Shown: positions 1-7,444 of the stretch, in pieces
Position numbering within the stretch: the stretch's first letter is position 1
Layout: the number at the start of each line of letters is the position of its first letter
From: CAVWSM01 sp963757805
Lineage (GTDB): Bacteria > Actinomycetota > Actinomycetes > Jiangellales > Jiangellaceae
Length of the DNA: 64,000 nucleotides
Reading direction: 5' to 3'
Assembly: GCA_963757805.1 (NCBI GenBank)
Contig: CAVWSM010000025.1
Coordinates: 248,001 to 312,000, forward strand
Made by a program: the position numbers and the translations under genes
The notes under the pieces: generated by a model
Databases searched by the model: none
Seen by the model: the letters and a program-made list of their open reading frames with translations, nothing else
What the model was told of the DNA's origin: nothing

Positions 1-363
1 GTTTACTTCTACCCGGAGGCGATGACGCCCGGCTGCACGACCGAGGCCTGCGACTTCCGGGACAACCTCTCGTCGCTGCAGGCCGCCGGGGTCCAGGTCC
101 TTGGGATCTCGCGAGACGCGCCGAGCAAGCTGGCCGAGTTCCGTGCCAAGGACGGCCTGACGTTCCCGCTGCTGTCCGACCCGGACCGCACGGTGCACGA
201 GGCCTACGGCGTCTGGGGCGAGAAGCAGAACTACGGCAAGACCTACATGGGGGTCATCCGCTCCACATTTGTCGTCGACCCTGACGGCAAGATCGAGCGG
301 GCGATGTACAACGTCAAAGCAACCGGCCACGTCGCCAAGCTGCGCCGCGACCTCGGGCTCTGA
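1..363 (+). CDS. bcp: Peroxiredoxin Bcp-type, 5' end missing
   Basis: Thiol peroxidase of the BCP/PrxQ family, a cytosolic enzyme that reduces hydrogen peroxide and organic hydroperoxides with thioredoxin. The frame is open from base 1 (VYFYPEA...), so the N-terminal part lies outside the window; the ATG at 22 is internal. The peroxidatic cysteine is in TPGCT and the resolving cysteine five residues later in EACDF, the spacing of atypical 2-Cys Bcp proteins. The C-terminal half carries the usual YGVWGEKQNYGK and RSTFVVDPDG segments. The C-terminus ends normally at a TGA. Family assignment is secure; the start cannot be seen. Confidence 0.93.
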   Translation, partial: VYFYPEAMTPGCTTEACDFRDNLSSLQAAGVQVLGISRDAPSKLAEFRAKDGLTFPLLSDPDRTVHEAYGVWGEKQNYGKTYMGVIRSTFVVDPDGKIERAMYNVKATGHVAKLRRDLGL

Positions 364-427
364 TCGCCCATACGCTGAGGCCCCGTAGCAAAGGGGTTGA
401 GTCCGGGGTCATTGGAAACCTGCCTGC

Positions 428-982
428 ATGCGGTACCCGGACGACAGTCTGCGCGAGGCAGTCAGCAAATCAACAAGCGTAGCTGGCGTGCTCCGCTACC
501 TCGGGATCGCGCAGTCGGGTGGCATGCACGCCCATATCAGTAGGCGGATCAAGCGGCTCGACCTAGACACTTCACACTTCACCGGCCAGGCCCACAATCG
601 AGGCAAGCGGCTCGAACGGAAGCCGGCCTCAGAAATCTTGATCATTCGACCTCCCGGCAGTAACAGGGCGAAGCCGCATCAATTGCGCCGAGCCCTTTGT
701 GAAGTCGGCCGAGCCTACATATGCGAGGAGTGCGGCATCGGTGACGCATGGAACGGACGGCCGCTGACGCTGCATGTTGATCACATCAACGGCGATTACA
801 GGGACTGTCGCGAGATCAACCTCCGATTCCTCTGCCCGAACTGTCACTCGCAGACAGTCAACTTCGCAGGGCGTGCACGATTTGGAGCCCGCGAGGTCGC
901 AGGGGCGATGCGCCCACCGGCGTGCTCGGCCAGCCGAGCCCGCCGCCTAGATCGGCTGCCAATCAGATACCTTCGCCACTGA
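428..982 (+). CDS. Solitary HNH endonuclease
   Basis: Predicted HNH-family DNA endonuclease of 184 residues. The zinc/HNH core is visible at about residues 98-140: a CxxC (CEEC), then LHVDHINGD with the catalytic His pair, an Asn (REINLRFL) and a second CxxC (CPNC). The N-terminal half looks like a helix-turn-helix recognition region (VAGVLRYLGI). No intein, intron or restriction partner is adjacent. The stop codon at 980-982 is immediately followed by the first base of tRNA-Leu. Base composition is lower in GC than the neighbours, which suggests acquisition. Its biological target is unknown; defence or homing are both possible. Confidence 0.8.
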   Translation: MRYPDDSLREAVSKSTSVAGVLRYLGIAQSGGMHAHISRRIKRLDLDTSHFTGQAHNRGKRLERKPASEILIIRPPGSNRAKPHQLRRALCEVGRAYICEECGIGDAWNGRPLTLHVDHINGDYRDCREINLRFLCPNCHSQTVNFAGRARFGAREVAGAMRPPACSASRARRLDRLPIRYLRH

Positions 983-1064
983 GCGGGAGTGGCGGAACAG
1001 GCAGACGCGCGGCGCTTAGGACGCCGTGCCTTCGGGCGTAGGGGTTCGAGTCCCCTCTCCCGCA
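983..1064 (+). tRNA. tRNA-Leu (anticodon UAG)
   Basis: Class II tRNA. Acceptor arm GCGGGAG (983-989) pairs with CTCCCGC (1057-1063), followed by discriminator A at 1064. The anticodon stem CGGCG/CGCCG encloses loop CTTAGGA, giving anticodon TAG at 1017-1019. A long variable arm (1027-1039) and a T-arm with TTCGAGT (1045-1051) fit leucine. CCA is not encoded. The 5' end directly abuts the HNH stop codon, so its promoter must lie in or before that gene. Confidence 0.95.
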
Positions 1065-1260
1065 CTGAAGGGGTGGGTTGTGCGCCGACCTCACGGCTCA
1101 GCCCAGGTTGTTCACCTTGACATTTCGTGATGGTCATCCGCGCTGGTTAGCGTGTCGACGGCACAAGTAGCAGACAGTGATTCAGCCGTTTCCAGTCGCG
1201 GCGAGTCCAAGAGAACGATCGACGGGTTCGCCTCGGCTCAGGCGATGCGAGGGAGACCCC

Positions 1261-1710
1261 ATGCGTCGTTGCCTGATCGTTGCGAACCAGACTCTCGAGT
1301 TCGAGCGGCTGGCCGCGGCTGTGCAACAGCGGATCGACAAGGAAGAGCACACCTTCTACGTGGCGGTGCCCGCGACCCCCTTGAAGGACCAGGCAACCGG
1401 CGTGGGCGTTGCCGGAACGGAGGGGGCGTCGCCGCAGAATCTCGCCTATGCCGTCGCCCAGCAGCGACTGGATCAAGCGGTCGACCAGATCCGCGCAAAC
1501 GGCGCCCAAGCCGACGGTGAGGTCGGCGACCCAGACGCGCTCGAGGTGGTCCGCACAGCCTTAGGCCGCTTCGATGCTCAGGAGGTCATCGTCTCGACTT
1601 TGCCGGCCGGGCTGTCCAGGTGGCTACGACGGGATCTGCCGGGCAGGATCGCCCGCACCTTCCAGCTGCCCGTGTCGACCGTCGGCGAACCGGCCGCTAA
1701 GGCTCCCTGA
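1261..1710 (+). CDS. Hypothetical protein, universal-stress-like fold possible
   Basis: 149-residue cytosolic protein with no family I can name. The ATG at 1261 is preceded by a purine-rich GAGGGAGA, which is why it is preferred over an upstream in-frame start. The sequence begins MRRCLIVANQTL, then alternates strands and helices, with an AQEVIVSTLPAG segment at about residues 101-112 and LPVSTVGEP near the end. This pattern resembles small alpha/beta nucleotide-binding or UspA-like proteins, but that is an inference from pattern only. The upstream 196-bp gap after tRNA-Leu contains no other gene. Confidence 0.7.
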   Translation: MRRCLIVANQTLEFERLAAAVQQRIDKEEHTFYVAVPATPLKDQATGVGVAGTEGASPQNLAYAVAQQRLDQAVDQIRANGAQADGEVGDPDALEVVRTALGRFDAQEVIVSTLPAGLSRWLRRDLPGRIARTFQLPVSTVGEPAAKAP

Positions 1711-1797
1711 CGCAGCGACCTTGGTCACCAATGCGAGCCCACCGCCCAGGTACGTTGGATGGAGTCCCATCGCAGGTCGACCGAGCGAGGTGAGCGC

Positions 1798-2703
1798 ATG
1801 GCAGCAGGGCACAAGCACGCCGCCCCCAACGCCGGCGCCCGCTGGCGTACGCGGCTGGCGGCTGCCTTCGCCCTGACGGCGACGTTCTTCGTCGTCGAGC
1901 TTGTCGCCGGCCTCTTCGCCGATTCGCTGGCGCTGGTCTCTGACGCCGGCCACATGGCCACCGATGTGGTGGCGCTGGGGGCCTCGCTGGTCGCGACGCG
2001 CATCGCGGTGCAGCCGGACCGGACCGGCCGGCGCAGCTATGGCCGCTACCGGGCCGAGGTCTTCGCATCCGGCTTCACGGTGCTGCTGATGCTGGGAGTC
2101 GGCGTGTACGTCATCGTCGAGGCCGTCGCCCGCATCGGCGACCCGGCCGACGTGGCCTCGGGGATCATGCTGGTCGTCGGCCTGATCGGGCTCGCGGTCA
2201 ACGTCATCTCGCTGGCCCTGCTGCGCGCCGGCTCGCGGGAGAGCATCAACATCCGCGGCGCCTATCTGGAGGTGCTCGGCGACGCTTTCGGCTCGGTCGG
2301 CGTCATCGCGGCTGCGCTGCTCATCGGCTGGACCGGCGACTCGGTCTGGGACACCATCGTCGCCCTGGCGATCGGTGCTTTCGTCGTCGTACGAGCTGTC
2401 GGGCTCGGTCGTCAGGTGCTGGCGATTCTCGGTCAGCATGTTCCGGCGGGCATCGACAGTGCTCGCATCGACGACGAGCTGGCCGCGCTACCCGGAGTCG
2501 CCGATGTGCACGACCTGCACCTGTGGACCCTCACCTCTGGGATGAACGTCGCCACCGCCCACCTCGTCGTCGACGACGAGTCGATGTCGCACGGTGTGCT
2601 CGACGCGGCGCGCGACCTGCTCCGCGACCGGCACGGCATCGCGCATGCCACGCTGCAGGTGGAGCCGCGCACCCACACGGGCTGCCAAGAGCTCCATTGG
2701 TGA
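1798..2703 (+). CDS. Cation diffusion facilitator family transporter
   Basis: Inner-membrane divalent metal/proton antiporter (Zn/Co/Cd type efflux) of 301 residues. The ATG at 1798 follows the ribosome-binding sequence GCGAGGTGAG. A His-containing N-terminus leads into six membrane segments. Metal-site motifs are present: SDAGHMATD in TM2 and GDAFGSVGV in TM5. The C-terminal cytosolic ferredoxin-like domain carries VADVHDLHLWTL and the late His residues (residues ~220-300), as in CzcD/ZitB proteins. It stands as a single gene with the next ATG 24 bases after its stop. Substrate cannot be decided from sequence. Confidence 0.92.
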   Translation: MAAGHKHAAPNAGARWRTRLAAAFALTATFFVVELVAGLFADSLALVSDAGHMATDVVALGASLVATRIAVQPDRTGRRSYGRYRAEVFASGFTVLLMLGVGVYVIVEAVARIGDPADVASGIMLVVGLIGLAVNVISLALLRAGSRESINIRGAYLEVLGDAFGSVGVIAAALLIGWTGDSVWDTIVALAIGAFVVVRAVGLGRQVLAILGQHVPAGIDSARIDDELAALPGVADVHDLHLWTLTSGMNVATAHLVVDDESMSHGVLDAARDLLRDRHGIAHATLQVEPRTHTGCQELHW

Positions 2704-2727
2704 TCGGGCGCTCAGGGAGGGCGTGTC

Positions 2728-3123
2728 ATGGCCACGTGGGACGACGTACGGCGCCTCGCGCTGAGCCTCCCCGAAACCGACGAGATCGAAGGGCAAGGTC
2801 TGGCGCAGTGGCGAGTGAAAGCCAAGTCGTTCGCGTGGGAGCGGCCGCTGCGCCGCGCCGACTTCGCGGCGCTCGGTGACGCCGCGCCGACCGGCGACAT
2901 CCTCGGCGTGTGGGTGCCCGACCTCGGCGCCAAGGAGGCGCTCATCGCCGAGGACCCTGACGTCTATTTCACGACACCGCACTTCGACGGGTACGCGGCG
3001 GTGCTCGTACGGCTGGACGAGATCGACCCGGGAGAGCTCGAGGAGCTGTTGGTCGAGGGGTGGCTCACCAAGGCACCGAAGCGGTTGGCCAAGCAATTCC
3101 TCGACGAGACCGGCGGCGGCTAG
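2728..3123 (+). CDS. MmcQ/YjbR family protein
   Basis: 131-residue protein of the MmcQ/YjbR family, a small double-wing DNA-binding-like fold of unknown biochemical role. Diagnostic segments are ALSLPETDEIEG near the N-terminus, KSFAWERPLRR, and the late YFTTPHFDGYAAVLVRLDEID and LVEGWLTKAPKRLAKQ blocks. The start is ATG at 2728 with GGGAGGGCG just upstream. It ends 4 bases inside the convergent kinase/LLM gene on the other strand. Confidence 0.88.
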   Translation: MATWDDVRRLALSLPETDEIEGQGLAQWRVKAKSFAWERPLRRADFAALGDAAPTGDILGVWVPDLGAKEALIAEDPDVYFTTPHFDGYAAVLVRLDEIDPGELEELLVEGWLTKAPKRLAKQFLDETGGG

Positions 3124-4619
3124 CGGAAGGCGGCTATCACTTCGCCGAGCCGGTCCAGCGGCTCGGTGTCTGTCAGGTCGGGTAATCGCAGCATGACCTC
3201 AGCCGCGCCGGCCTCGGCCAGCTCGCGCAGCCGACCCACCTGGTCGTCGACCGTCCCAGCGTTCACTCGGGCCGCGTACACCGCCGTTGACCGGCCGCGC
3301 GGGCGCAGCCGCTCGACCAACGCAGACACCTCGGCGTCGTCGCGCCCGATGAGTGCGGTCGACAGGACGGTGAGCTCGACCTGGGACGGGTCACGTCCGA
3401 CATCGAGGCAGTGCTGGCGGAGGACGGCTGCCTTGTGGCGTACCACGTCGGGGTCGCCGAAGACGTTGCTCGCGTCGGCGTACTGTGCCGCCAGGCGCAT
3501 GGTCCGACGCTCCCCCGAGCCGCCCACGATGACGGGAACGTGCTCTTGCAGAGGGCGCGGATAGCAGAGCGTCTCCGGCATCGACAGCGTCAAGCCTTCG
3601 AACGCCGGCGACCCCGGACCCCACAGCATCGGCAGTGCTCGCAACGCGTCCTCGAGCACGGCATAGCGGTGCGTGACCGGTGGCAGGGTCAGCCCCAACG
3701 CCTCGTTCTCCTCGCGGAACCAGCCGAGCCCGAGGCCGCACACCGCACGGCCGCCACTGACGACGTCGAGTGTCGCGACGCTCTTGGCGAGCAGTCCCAC
3801 GTTCCGGTAGGTGACCGCGCTGACCAGCGTCCCTAGCCGTACGCGATCGGTGACGGCGGCGAGATATCCCAGCGTGGCAAAGGGCTCCAGCATGTCGTCC
3901 CAGGCGCGTCCGACCTGCGGGATCTGCCGGAGGTGGTCCATGACATAGATGGCGTCGACGCCGACCGCTTCTGCGGATGCCGCGATTTCCTGCAGCCGCG
4001 CCCGCGACGCGGCTGCGCCGCCCGGCCAGCTGAAGCGCCCAAGATGCAGGCCGAAGCGGAGACCGGTCGGACGGTCGGCCTGCCGCTGGCGGGCTTCGGC
4101 CGCAGTCGCGAACGACGGAGACACGACGCGTACGGGGGTGGGCCGCAGCACCGCGTCGTACCCCTCCTCGTCGAGCCGATCGCGCACCTGCTTGTAGGTC
4201 CGCAGCTGACTGTCGAGTGCTGCTGTCGGGATCTGCTTGGGCCGTCCGCGGTTCCATTCGCGGCACTGGGCGGCAGGAGTGTCGAACGCGACCGCGACAA
4301 CGCTCATCCCGTTGCCGCGGGCCAGGTCACGCCAGCGTCGCCGCCGCTGCTCGTCCAGCCCCAACGTGTCGATGACTGTGGTGAGCCGTCGACCAAGGCG
4401 CTGCCGTACGACGTCGTCCAGCAACGCCAATGCGTCGGTGCTTGCCGCGATGTCGTCCTCGCCCGCACCGACGAGCGCCCGCAACCGGTCGCTGGACACG
4501 ATCGCATCCGGCGGGAAGTGCGTCGATGCCCACGTCGACTTGCCCGAGGCGCCGGGGCCGACGAGCACGACGACCACCGGCGATGGCAGTGCCAGTGCAC
4601 CTTCCACTCTGCTGGTCAC
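3120..4619 (-). CDS. AAA kinase-like / LLM class F420-dependent oxidoreductase fusion
   Basis: About 499-residue two-domain protein. The N-terminal ~165 residues are a P-loop kinase-like domain with Walker A GPGASGKST, the SSDRLR segment and EWNRGRP, as in small AAA/polynucleotide-kinase-like proteins. From about residue 190 to the end is a luciferase-like monooxygenase (LLM) domain of the F420-dependent type (FGLHLGRFSWPGG, YVMDHLRQIPQ, GLGLGWFREE, VIVGGSGERRT). The GTG at 4617-4619 is chosen because GGAGG lies six bases upstream; an in-frame GTG at 4631 is the alternative. The start region lies inside a 50-bp element repeated upstream of the gene ending at 41339. Substrates are unknown. Fusion of these domains is seen directly; joint function is inference. 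Confidence 0.82.
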   Translation of the reverse strand: MTSRVEGALALPSPVVVVLVGPGASGKSTWASTHFPPDAIVSSDRLRALVGAGEDDIAASTDALALLDDVVRQRLGRRLTTVIDTLGLDEQRRRRWRDLARGNGMSVVAVAFDTPAAQCREWNRGRPKQIPTAALDSQLRTYKQVRDRLDEEGYDAVLRPTPVRVVSPSFATAAEARQRQADRPTGLRFGLHLGRFSWPGGAAASRARLQEIAASAEAVGVDAIYVMDHLRQIPQVGRAWDDMLEPFATLGYLAAVTDRVRLGTLVSAVTYRNVGLLAKSVATLDVVSGGRAVCGLGLGWFREENEALGLTLPPVTHRYAVLEDALRALPMLWGPGSPAFEGLTLSMPETLCYPRPLQEHVPVIVGGSGERRTMRLAAQYADASNVFGDPDVVRHKAAVLRQHCLDVGRDPSQVELTVLSTALIGRDDAEVSALVERLRPRGRSTAVYAARVNAGTVDDQVGRLRELAEAGAAEVMLRLPDLTDTEPLDRLGEVIAAFR

Positions 4620-4662
4620 GCTCGCCTCCACACCAAAGAACGGTGCGTCGGCTCACCGTTCC
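4613..4662 (-). promoter_or_regulatory. 50-bp repeated leader, copy A (hairpin + RBS + GTG)
   Basis: Read on the minus strand this element holds an inverted repeat GGAACGGTG...CACCGTTC with an eight-base loop, a second overlapping hairpin (CGCACC...GGTGTG), GGAGG, and GTGACC, which is the start of the kinase/LLM gene. 49 of 50 bases match positions 42168-42217, where it also precedes a minus-strand gene of unrelated sequence. The two hairpins share CACC and cannot form together, and the second sits directly before the ribosome-binding site. A cis-acting RNA or protein site is the likely reading; no known riboswitch class is recognised. Confidence 0.6.
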
Positions 4663-4804
4663 ACGACAGCCGATCCTCCACCTTGCAGCGCAGCTGCGCG
4701 CGGGTCGCCAAGACGGCCGGTGTCTGCAACGCTTCAACTGACGCCCGGCGGGGTAGAGATGCCGGCGATCTCGCTCATCCAACGGGAAGCAGCGGAGGTG
4801 GCAA

Positions 4805-5074
4805 ATGTCGATGACTGACGAGCCTGCGGGTGGCGGACACGGACCAGCCGACGGTGGTGCGGGCGGCGTGCCAGGCGGCCATGACGGTGGCGCGGACGGT
4901 GGCGCGGACGGCGGCGCCGACAGCGGCGCTCACGGCCCCGCGGACGGCGGTGCGCTGGGTGTGCCCGGCGGACACGACGGCGGCGCGGATGGTGGAGCCG
5001 ACGCCGGTGCCGACGGCGGCGCGGACGGCGGTGCCGACGGTGGCGCGGACGGTGGCGCCGACAGCGGCATGTGA
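4805..5074 (+). CDS. Gly-Ala-Asp repeat small protein (possible oxygenase substrate)
   Basis: 89-residue low-complexity protein made almost wholly of Gly, Ala, Asp with a few His and Pro. GGAD units repeat, and a larger module (HGPADGGA-G/L-GVPGGHDGGADGG) occurs twice. The ATG at 4805 has a strong GGAGGTGG ribosome-binding site at the right distance. The stop is at 5072-5074, six bases before the oxygenase ATG, so the two are almost certainly cotranscribed and coupled. No signal peptide or membrane segment. Other frames across this tract are also open because of the repeat, but only this one has a good start and a matching end. It may be a peptide substrate of the neighbouring JmjC-type oxygenase; this is inference. 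Confidence 0.6.
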   Translation: MSMTDEPAGGGHGPADGGAGGVPGGHDGGADGGADGGADSGAHGPADGGALGVPGGHDGGADGGADAGADGGADGGADGGADGGADSGM

Positions 5075-5080
5075 GTGGTG

Positions 5081-6304
5081 ATGGACGACAGCCGGACGGT
5101 CGGCGACGACCGTCCGGCCATCACTCGTTGCTTGGGCGTCGAGCCCGACGTCTTCGCGCGCGACTACTGGGACCGGCAGCCGTTCCTCGGGCAGCAGGTC
5201 GCTTCGGACGGTTTCGCCGACCTGTTCTCGTTGGCGGCCGTTGACGAGCTGCTGTCCCGACGCGGGCTGCGGACACCGTTCCTGCGTGTCGCCAAGGACG
5301 GGCAGGTGGTGCCGCCGGCGCGGTTCACCGCACCCGGGCCGGCCGGCGCGACGATCGCCGACCAGGTCGATGCCGACAAGCTTGTCAGTCTGTATGCCGA
5401 CGGCTCCACGCTCGTACTCCAGGGCCTGCACCAGGTGTGGCCACCGATCGCCGACCTGACGTCGCAGCTCGCCGCGGAGCTCGCGCACCCCGTGCAGGTC
5501 AACGCCTACGTGACTCCGCCGCAATCGCAAGGCTTCTCGGCCCACTACGACACGCACGACGTTTTCGTGCTGCAGGTCGCGGGGGCCAAGCAGTGGCAGA
5601 TCTGGCAGCCGGTCCTCGACCGACCCACCGCTGACCAGCCGTGGAATGACCGCGCAACCGAGGTCCGCACCAGAGCCGCCGAGCGGCCACTGATCGACAC
5701 CGTGCTGCGGCCGGGAGACGCGCTCTATCTGCCGCGCGGCTATCTGCACGCCGCGACTGCGTTGGGTGGCACGACCGTCCATCTGACGCTGGGCATCCAT
5801 CCCTTGACGCGTCTCGACGTGCTGCGTGCACTCGTCGCCGACGCCGGTGATGACCCAGAGCTTCGCCGGTCGCTGCCGATTGGCGACCTGCGTGACCTCG
5901 ACGACGCGGTGGCGTCGACCGTGGCGCTCGCCGCCGCGCTGCTGGACCGCGGCGACGTCGAGGCCGTACGACATGCGCTGGCTGGCCGGCTCACTCGCGA
6001 CACGCGACCTGCGCCGCTGTCCCCCGTTGCGCAGGCGACCGCGGCTGGACAGGTGGAGCCGGGCATGCGCGTACGTTTGCGGGCGCGGTTGCGCGTCGAT
6101 CGCCGGACACACGGCGACACGATCCAGCTCGACCTGCGCGGCCGGACGGTGGAGCTGCCAGTTGCCAACGGACCGGCGCTCGACCTGCTCCTCGACGGCA
6201 AGCCGCATGCCGTCGAGTCACTGCCTGGCCTCGACACCGACGGCCAGGTCAGCCTCGTGCAACGACTTCTGCGGGAAGCCGTCCTCGTCCCCGACCAGAC
6301 GTGA
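5081..6304 (+). CDS. JmjC/cupin_4-type 2-oxoglutarate oxygenase
   Basis: 407-residue cupin of the JmjC ribosomal-oxygenase-like group (YcfD/RoxA relatives), which hydroxylate amino-acid side chains in proteins using Fe(II) and 2-oxoglutarate. The iron ligands are visible as HxD at about residues 155-157 (SAHYDTHD) and a distal His at about 223 (LPRGYLHAA). DYWDRQPF at the N-terminus and QVAGAKQWQIW after the HxD are typical of the group. A C-terminal winged-helix-like tail follows. ATG 5081 is preferred; GTG 5075 is in frame. It follows the repeat peptide by six bases and overlaps the next gene by 4 bases (GTGA). The substrate could be a ribosomal protein or the upstream peptide. Confidence 0.85.
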   Translation: MDDSRTVGDDRPAITRCLGVEPDVFARDYWDRQPFLGQQVASDGFADLFSLAAVDELLSRRGLRTPFLRVAKDGQVVPPARFTAPGPAGATIADQVDADKLVSLYADGSTLVLQGLHQVWPPIADLTSQLAAELAHPVQVNAYVTPPQSQGFSAHYDTHDVFVLQVAGAKQWQIWQPVLDRPTADQPWNDRATEVRTRAAERPLIDTVLRPGDALYLPRGYLHAATALGGTTVHLTLGIHPLTRLDVLRALVADAGDDPELRRSLPIGDLRDLDDAVASTVALAAALLDRGDVEAVRHALAGRLTRDTRPAPLSPVAQATAAGQVEPGMRVRLRARLRVDRRTHGDTIQLDLRGRTVELPVANGPALDLLLDGKPHAVESLPGLDTDGQVSLVQRLLREAVLVPDQT

Positions 6305-7191
6305 CCGCGGCGGCCAGCCCGGCGTTCCGTTGCGCCGACGCCGCCGAGGCCCGCGGTGACCCGCTCGCGGCCTCGGCGCCGCCCGTACGACGATGGCTGC
6401 TCATCGAGCTGCCCGGAGCATGGGGTCCGCGCGGACTGTGGGACAGCACCCTCGACGAGGAGCTGTCTCGGGCGCTACTGCGCCGGGCGGCTGCGGCCGA
6501 CGCGCGGCTGCTGGTCATCCGACGCCACGGTCGTACCGACCCGAAGGCGCGGCGAAGGTGGTATGTCGTCGACTCGCGCCCCGGTTGCGAAGACATGCGC
6601 ACCGGCGGATACGACAGCCTGGCTGACCTGCTGGACGTACCGCTCGACGGCAGCGCCGGCAACCAGGTCGACGGTTCGATGTACCTCGTCTGCACGCATG
6701 CCCGGCACGACCCGTGCTGCGCCATCCGCGGCCGCCCGGTGGCAGCTGCGCTCGCCGCCGCGCGGTCGGCGGTCTGGGAGTGCAGCCACGTCGGCGGCGA
6801 TCGGTTCGCGGCCAACGTGGTGGCGCTGCCGCAGGGGCTGTACTACGGGCACGTACGCCCCTCCGAGGTCGCCGAGCTTGCCACGACGCACGAGGCGGGA
6901 AGGCTGCTCGTGTCGCGCTACCGCGGCCGGTCGAGCCTGTCCGCACCGGAGCAGACGGCACAGGACGCCGCGCGGCTGCAGACGGGACTGGATGGCATCG
7001 ACGACCTCGCGGTGCTCTCCTGCACGCCTGACGCCGCCGGCGGGTGGACCGTGCACATCGACGGACCTGACGGGCCGTTGACGTACACGGTGCGCGGGCA
7101 GCGTCGCGAGCTGGACCACCCCCTGACATGCCACGCCCAGCACAACGGCACCGTCACCGTGCTCACAGCGCGACAAATGCGACCAACTTGA
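6301..7191 (+). CDS. Sucrase/ferredoxin-like family protein
   Basis: 296-residue protein of the sucrase/ferredoxin-like family, a thioredoxin-fold, ferredoxin-related group. The conserved block is YLVCTHARHDPCCAIRG with cysteines spaced as in thioredoxin-like 2Fe-2S ferredoxins, followed by WECSHVGGDRFAANVVALP and GLYYGHV. GTG at 6301 overlaps the oxygenase stop (GTGA), so translation is coupled. The genomic link suggests it serves the upstream oxygenase, perhaps as an electron carrier, but that is inference. The family has no settled enzymatic activity. Confidence 0.85.
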   Translation: MTAAASPAFRCADAAEARGDPLAASAPPVRRWLLIELPGAWGPRGLWDSTLDEELSRALLRRAAAADARLLVIRRHGRTDPKARRRWYVVDSRPGCEDMRTGGYDSLADLLDVPLDGSAGNQVDGSMYLVCTHARHDPCCAIRGRPVAAALAAARSAVWECSHVGGDRFAANVVALPQGLYYGHVRPSEVAELATTHEAGRLLVSRYRGRSSLSAPEQTAQDAARLQTGLDGIDDLAVLSCTPDAAGGWTVHIDGPDGPLTYTVRGQRRELDHPLTCHAQHNGTVTVLTARQMRPT

Positions 7192-7230
7192 CAAACCTGA
7201 CAGAGATCAACGTCACCCGCCCCCCGTTCT

Positions 7231-7260
7231 TTGGTCGTGGGAACGCTGACCCGTTAGACT
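7231..7260 (+). promoter_or_regulatory. Putative sigma-A-type promoter of the DEAD-box helicase
   Basis: TTGGTC (7231-7236) and TAGACT (7255-7260) are separated by 18 bases, a fair match to an actinobacterial housekeeping promoter. Transcription would start near 7267, giving a leader of about 178 bases before the TTG start codon. Assigned by eye only. Confidence 0.45.
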
Positions 7261-7267
7261 GAACGCG

Positions 7268-7444
7268 TCGAGTTGGCTGCACAAAGCCCGTGCGAGCCAG
7301 CTCAGTTCTATGTCGGGAAGAAGTCCCGACCGGCGCCAGACCCGGCGTCCAACTGCTGGCTCGTCCCGATCGTGATGCCTGGCGGCACTGCTGTGCCAGG
7401 CCCTCTTCCGGTGCGCGCCCCTTACACCGGAAAGGGTCAAGTCC
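7268..7444 (+). promoter_or_regulatory. Structured 5' leader of DEAD-box helicase mRNA
   Basis: Four stem-loops can be drawn in this non-coding stretch: TGGCT-GCAC/GTGC-AGCCA around 7273-7301, GTCGGGA/TCCCGAC at 7312-7330 with a five-base loop, CCTGGC/GCCAGG at 7378-7400, and TTCCGGTG/CACCGGAA at 7406-7432. The last one ends at the AAGGG that would serve as ribosome-binding site. Long structured leaders are common for cold-induced DEAD-box helicases, so this probably controls expression. No named RNA family is recognised. Confidence 0.5.

Noticed and set aside
4830..5081. Second plus-strand frame through the repeat tract (Thr/Ala/Arg/Val-rich)
   Set aside because: Weak start; frame 4805-5074 has GGAGGTGG and ends neatly before the oxygenase ATG.
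4775..6208. Long open minus-strand frame opposite the repeat peptide and oxygenase genes, with Ala/Val/Thr repeats
   Set aside because: It is the mirror of the GGAD repeat and the high-GC oxygenase gene; no ribosome-binding site and no homology, while the plus-strand genes have clear motifs.
7211..7243. CCGTTCTTTGG near the helicase promoter as a third copy of the 50-bp leader
   Set aside because: Only 11 bases are shared, without the hairpin or ribosome-binding part.
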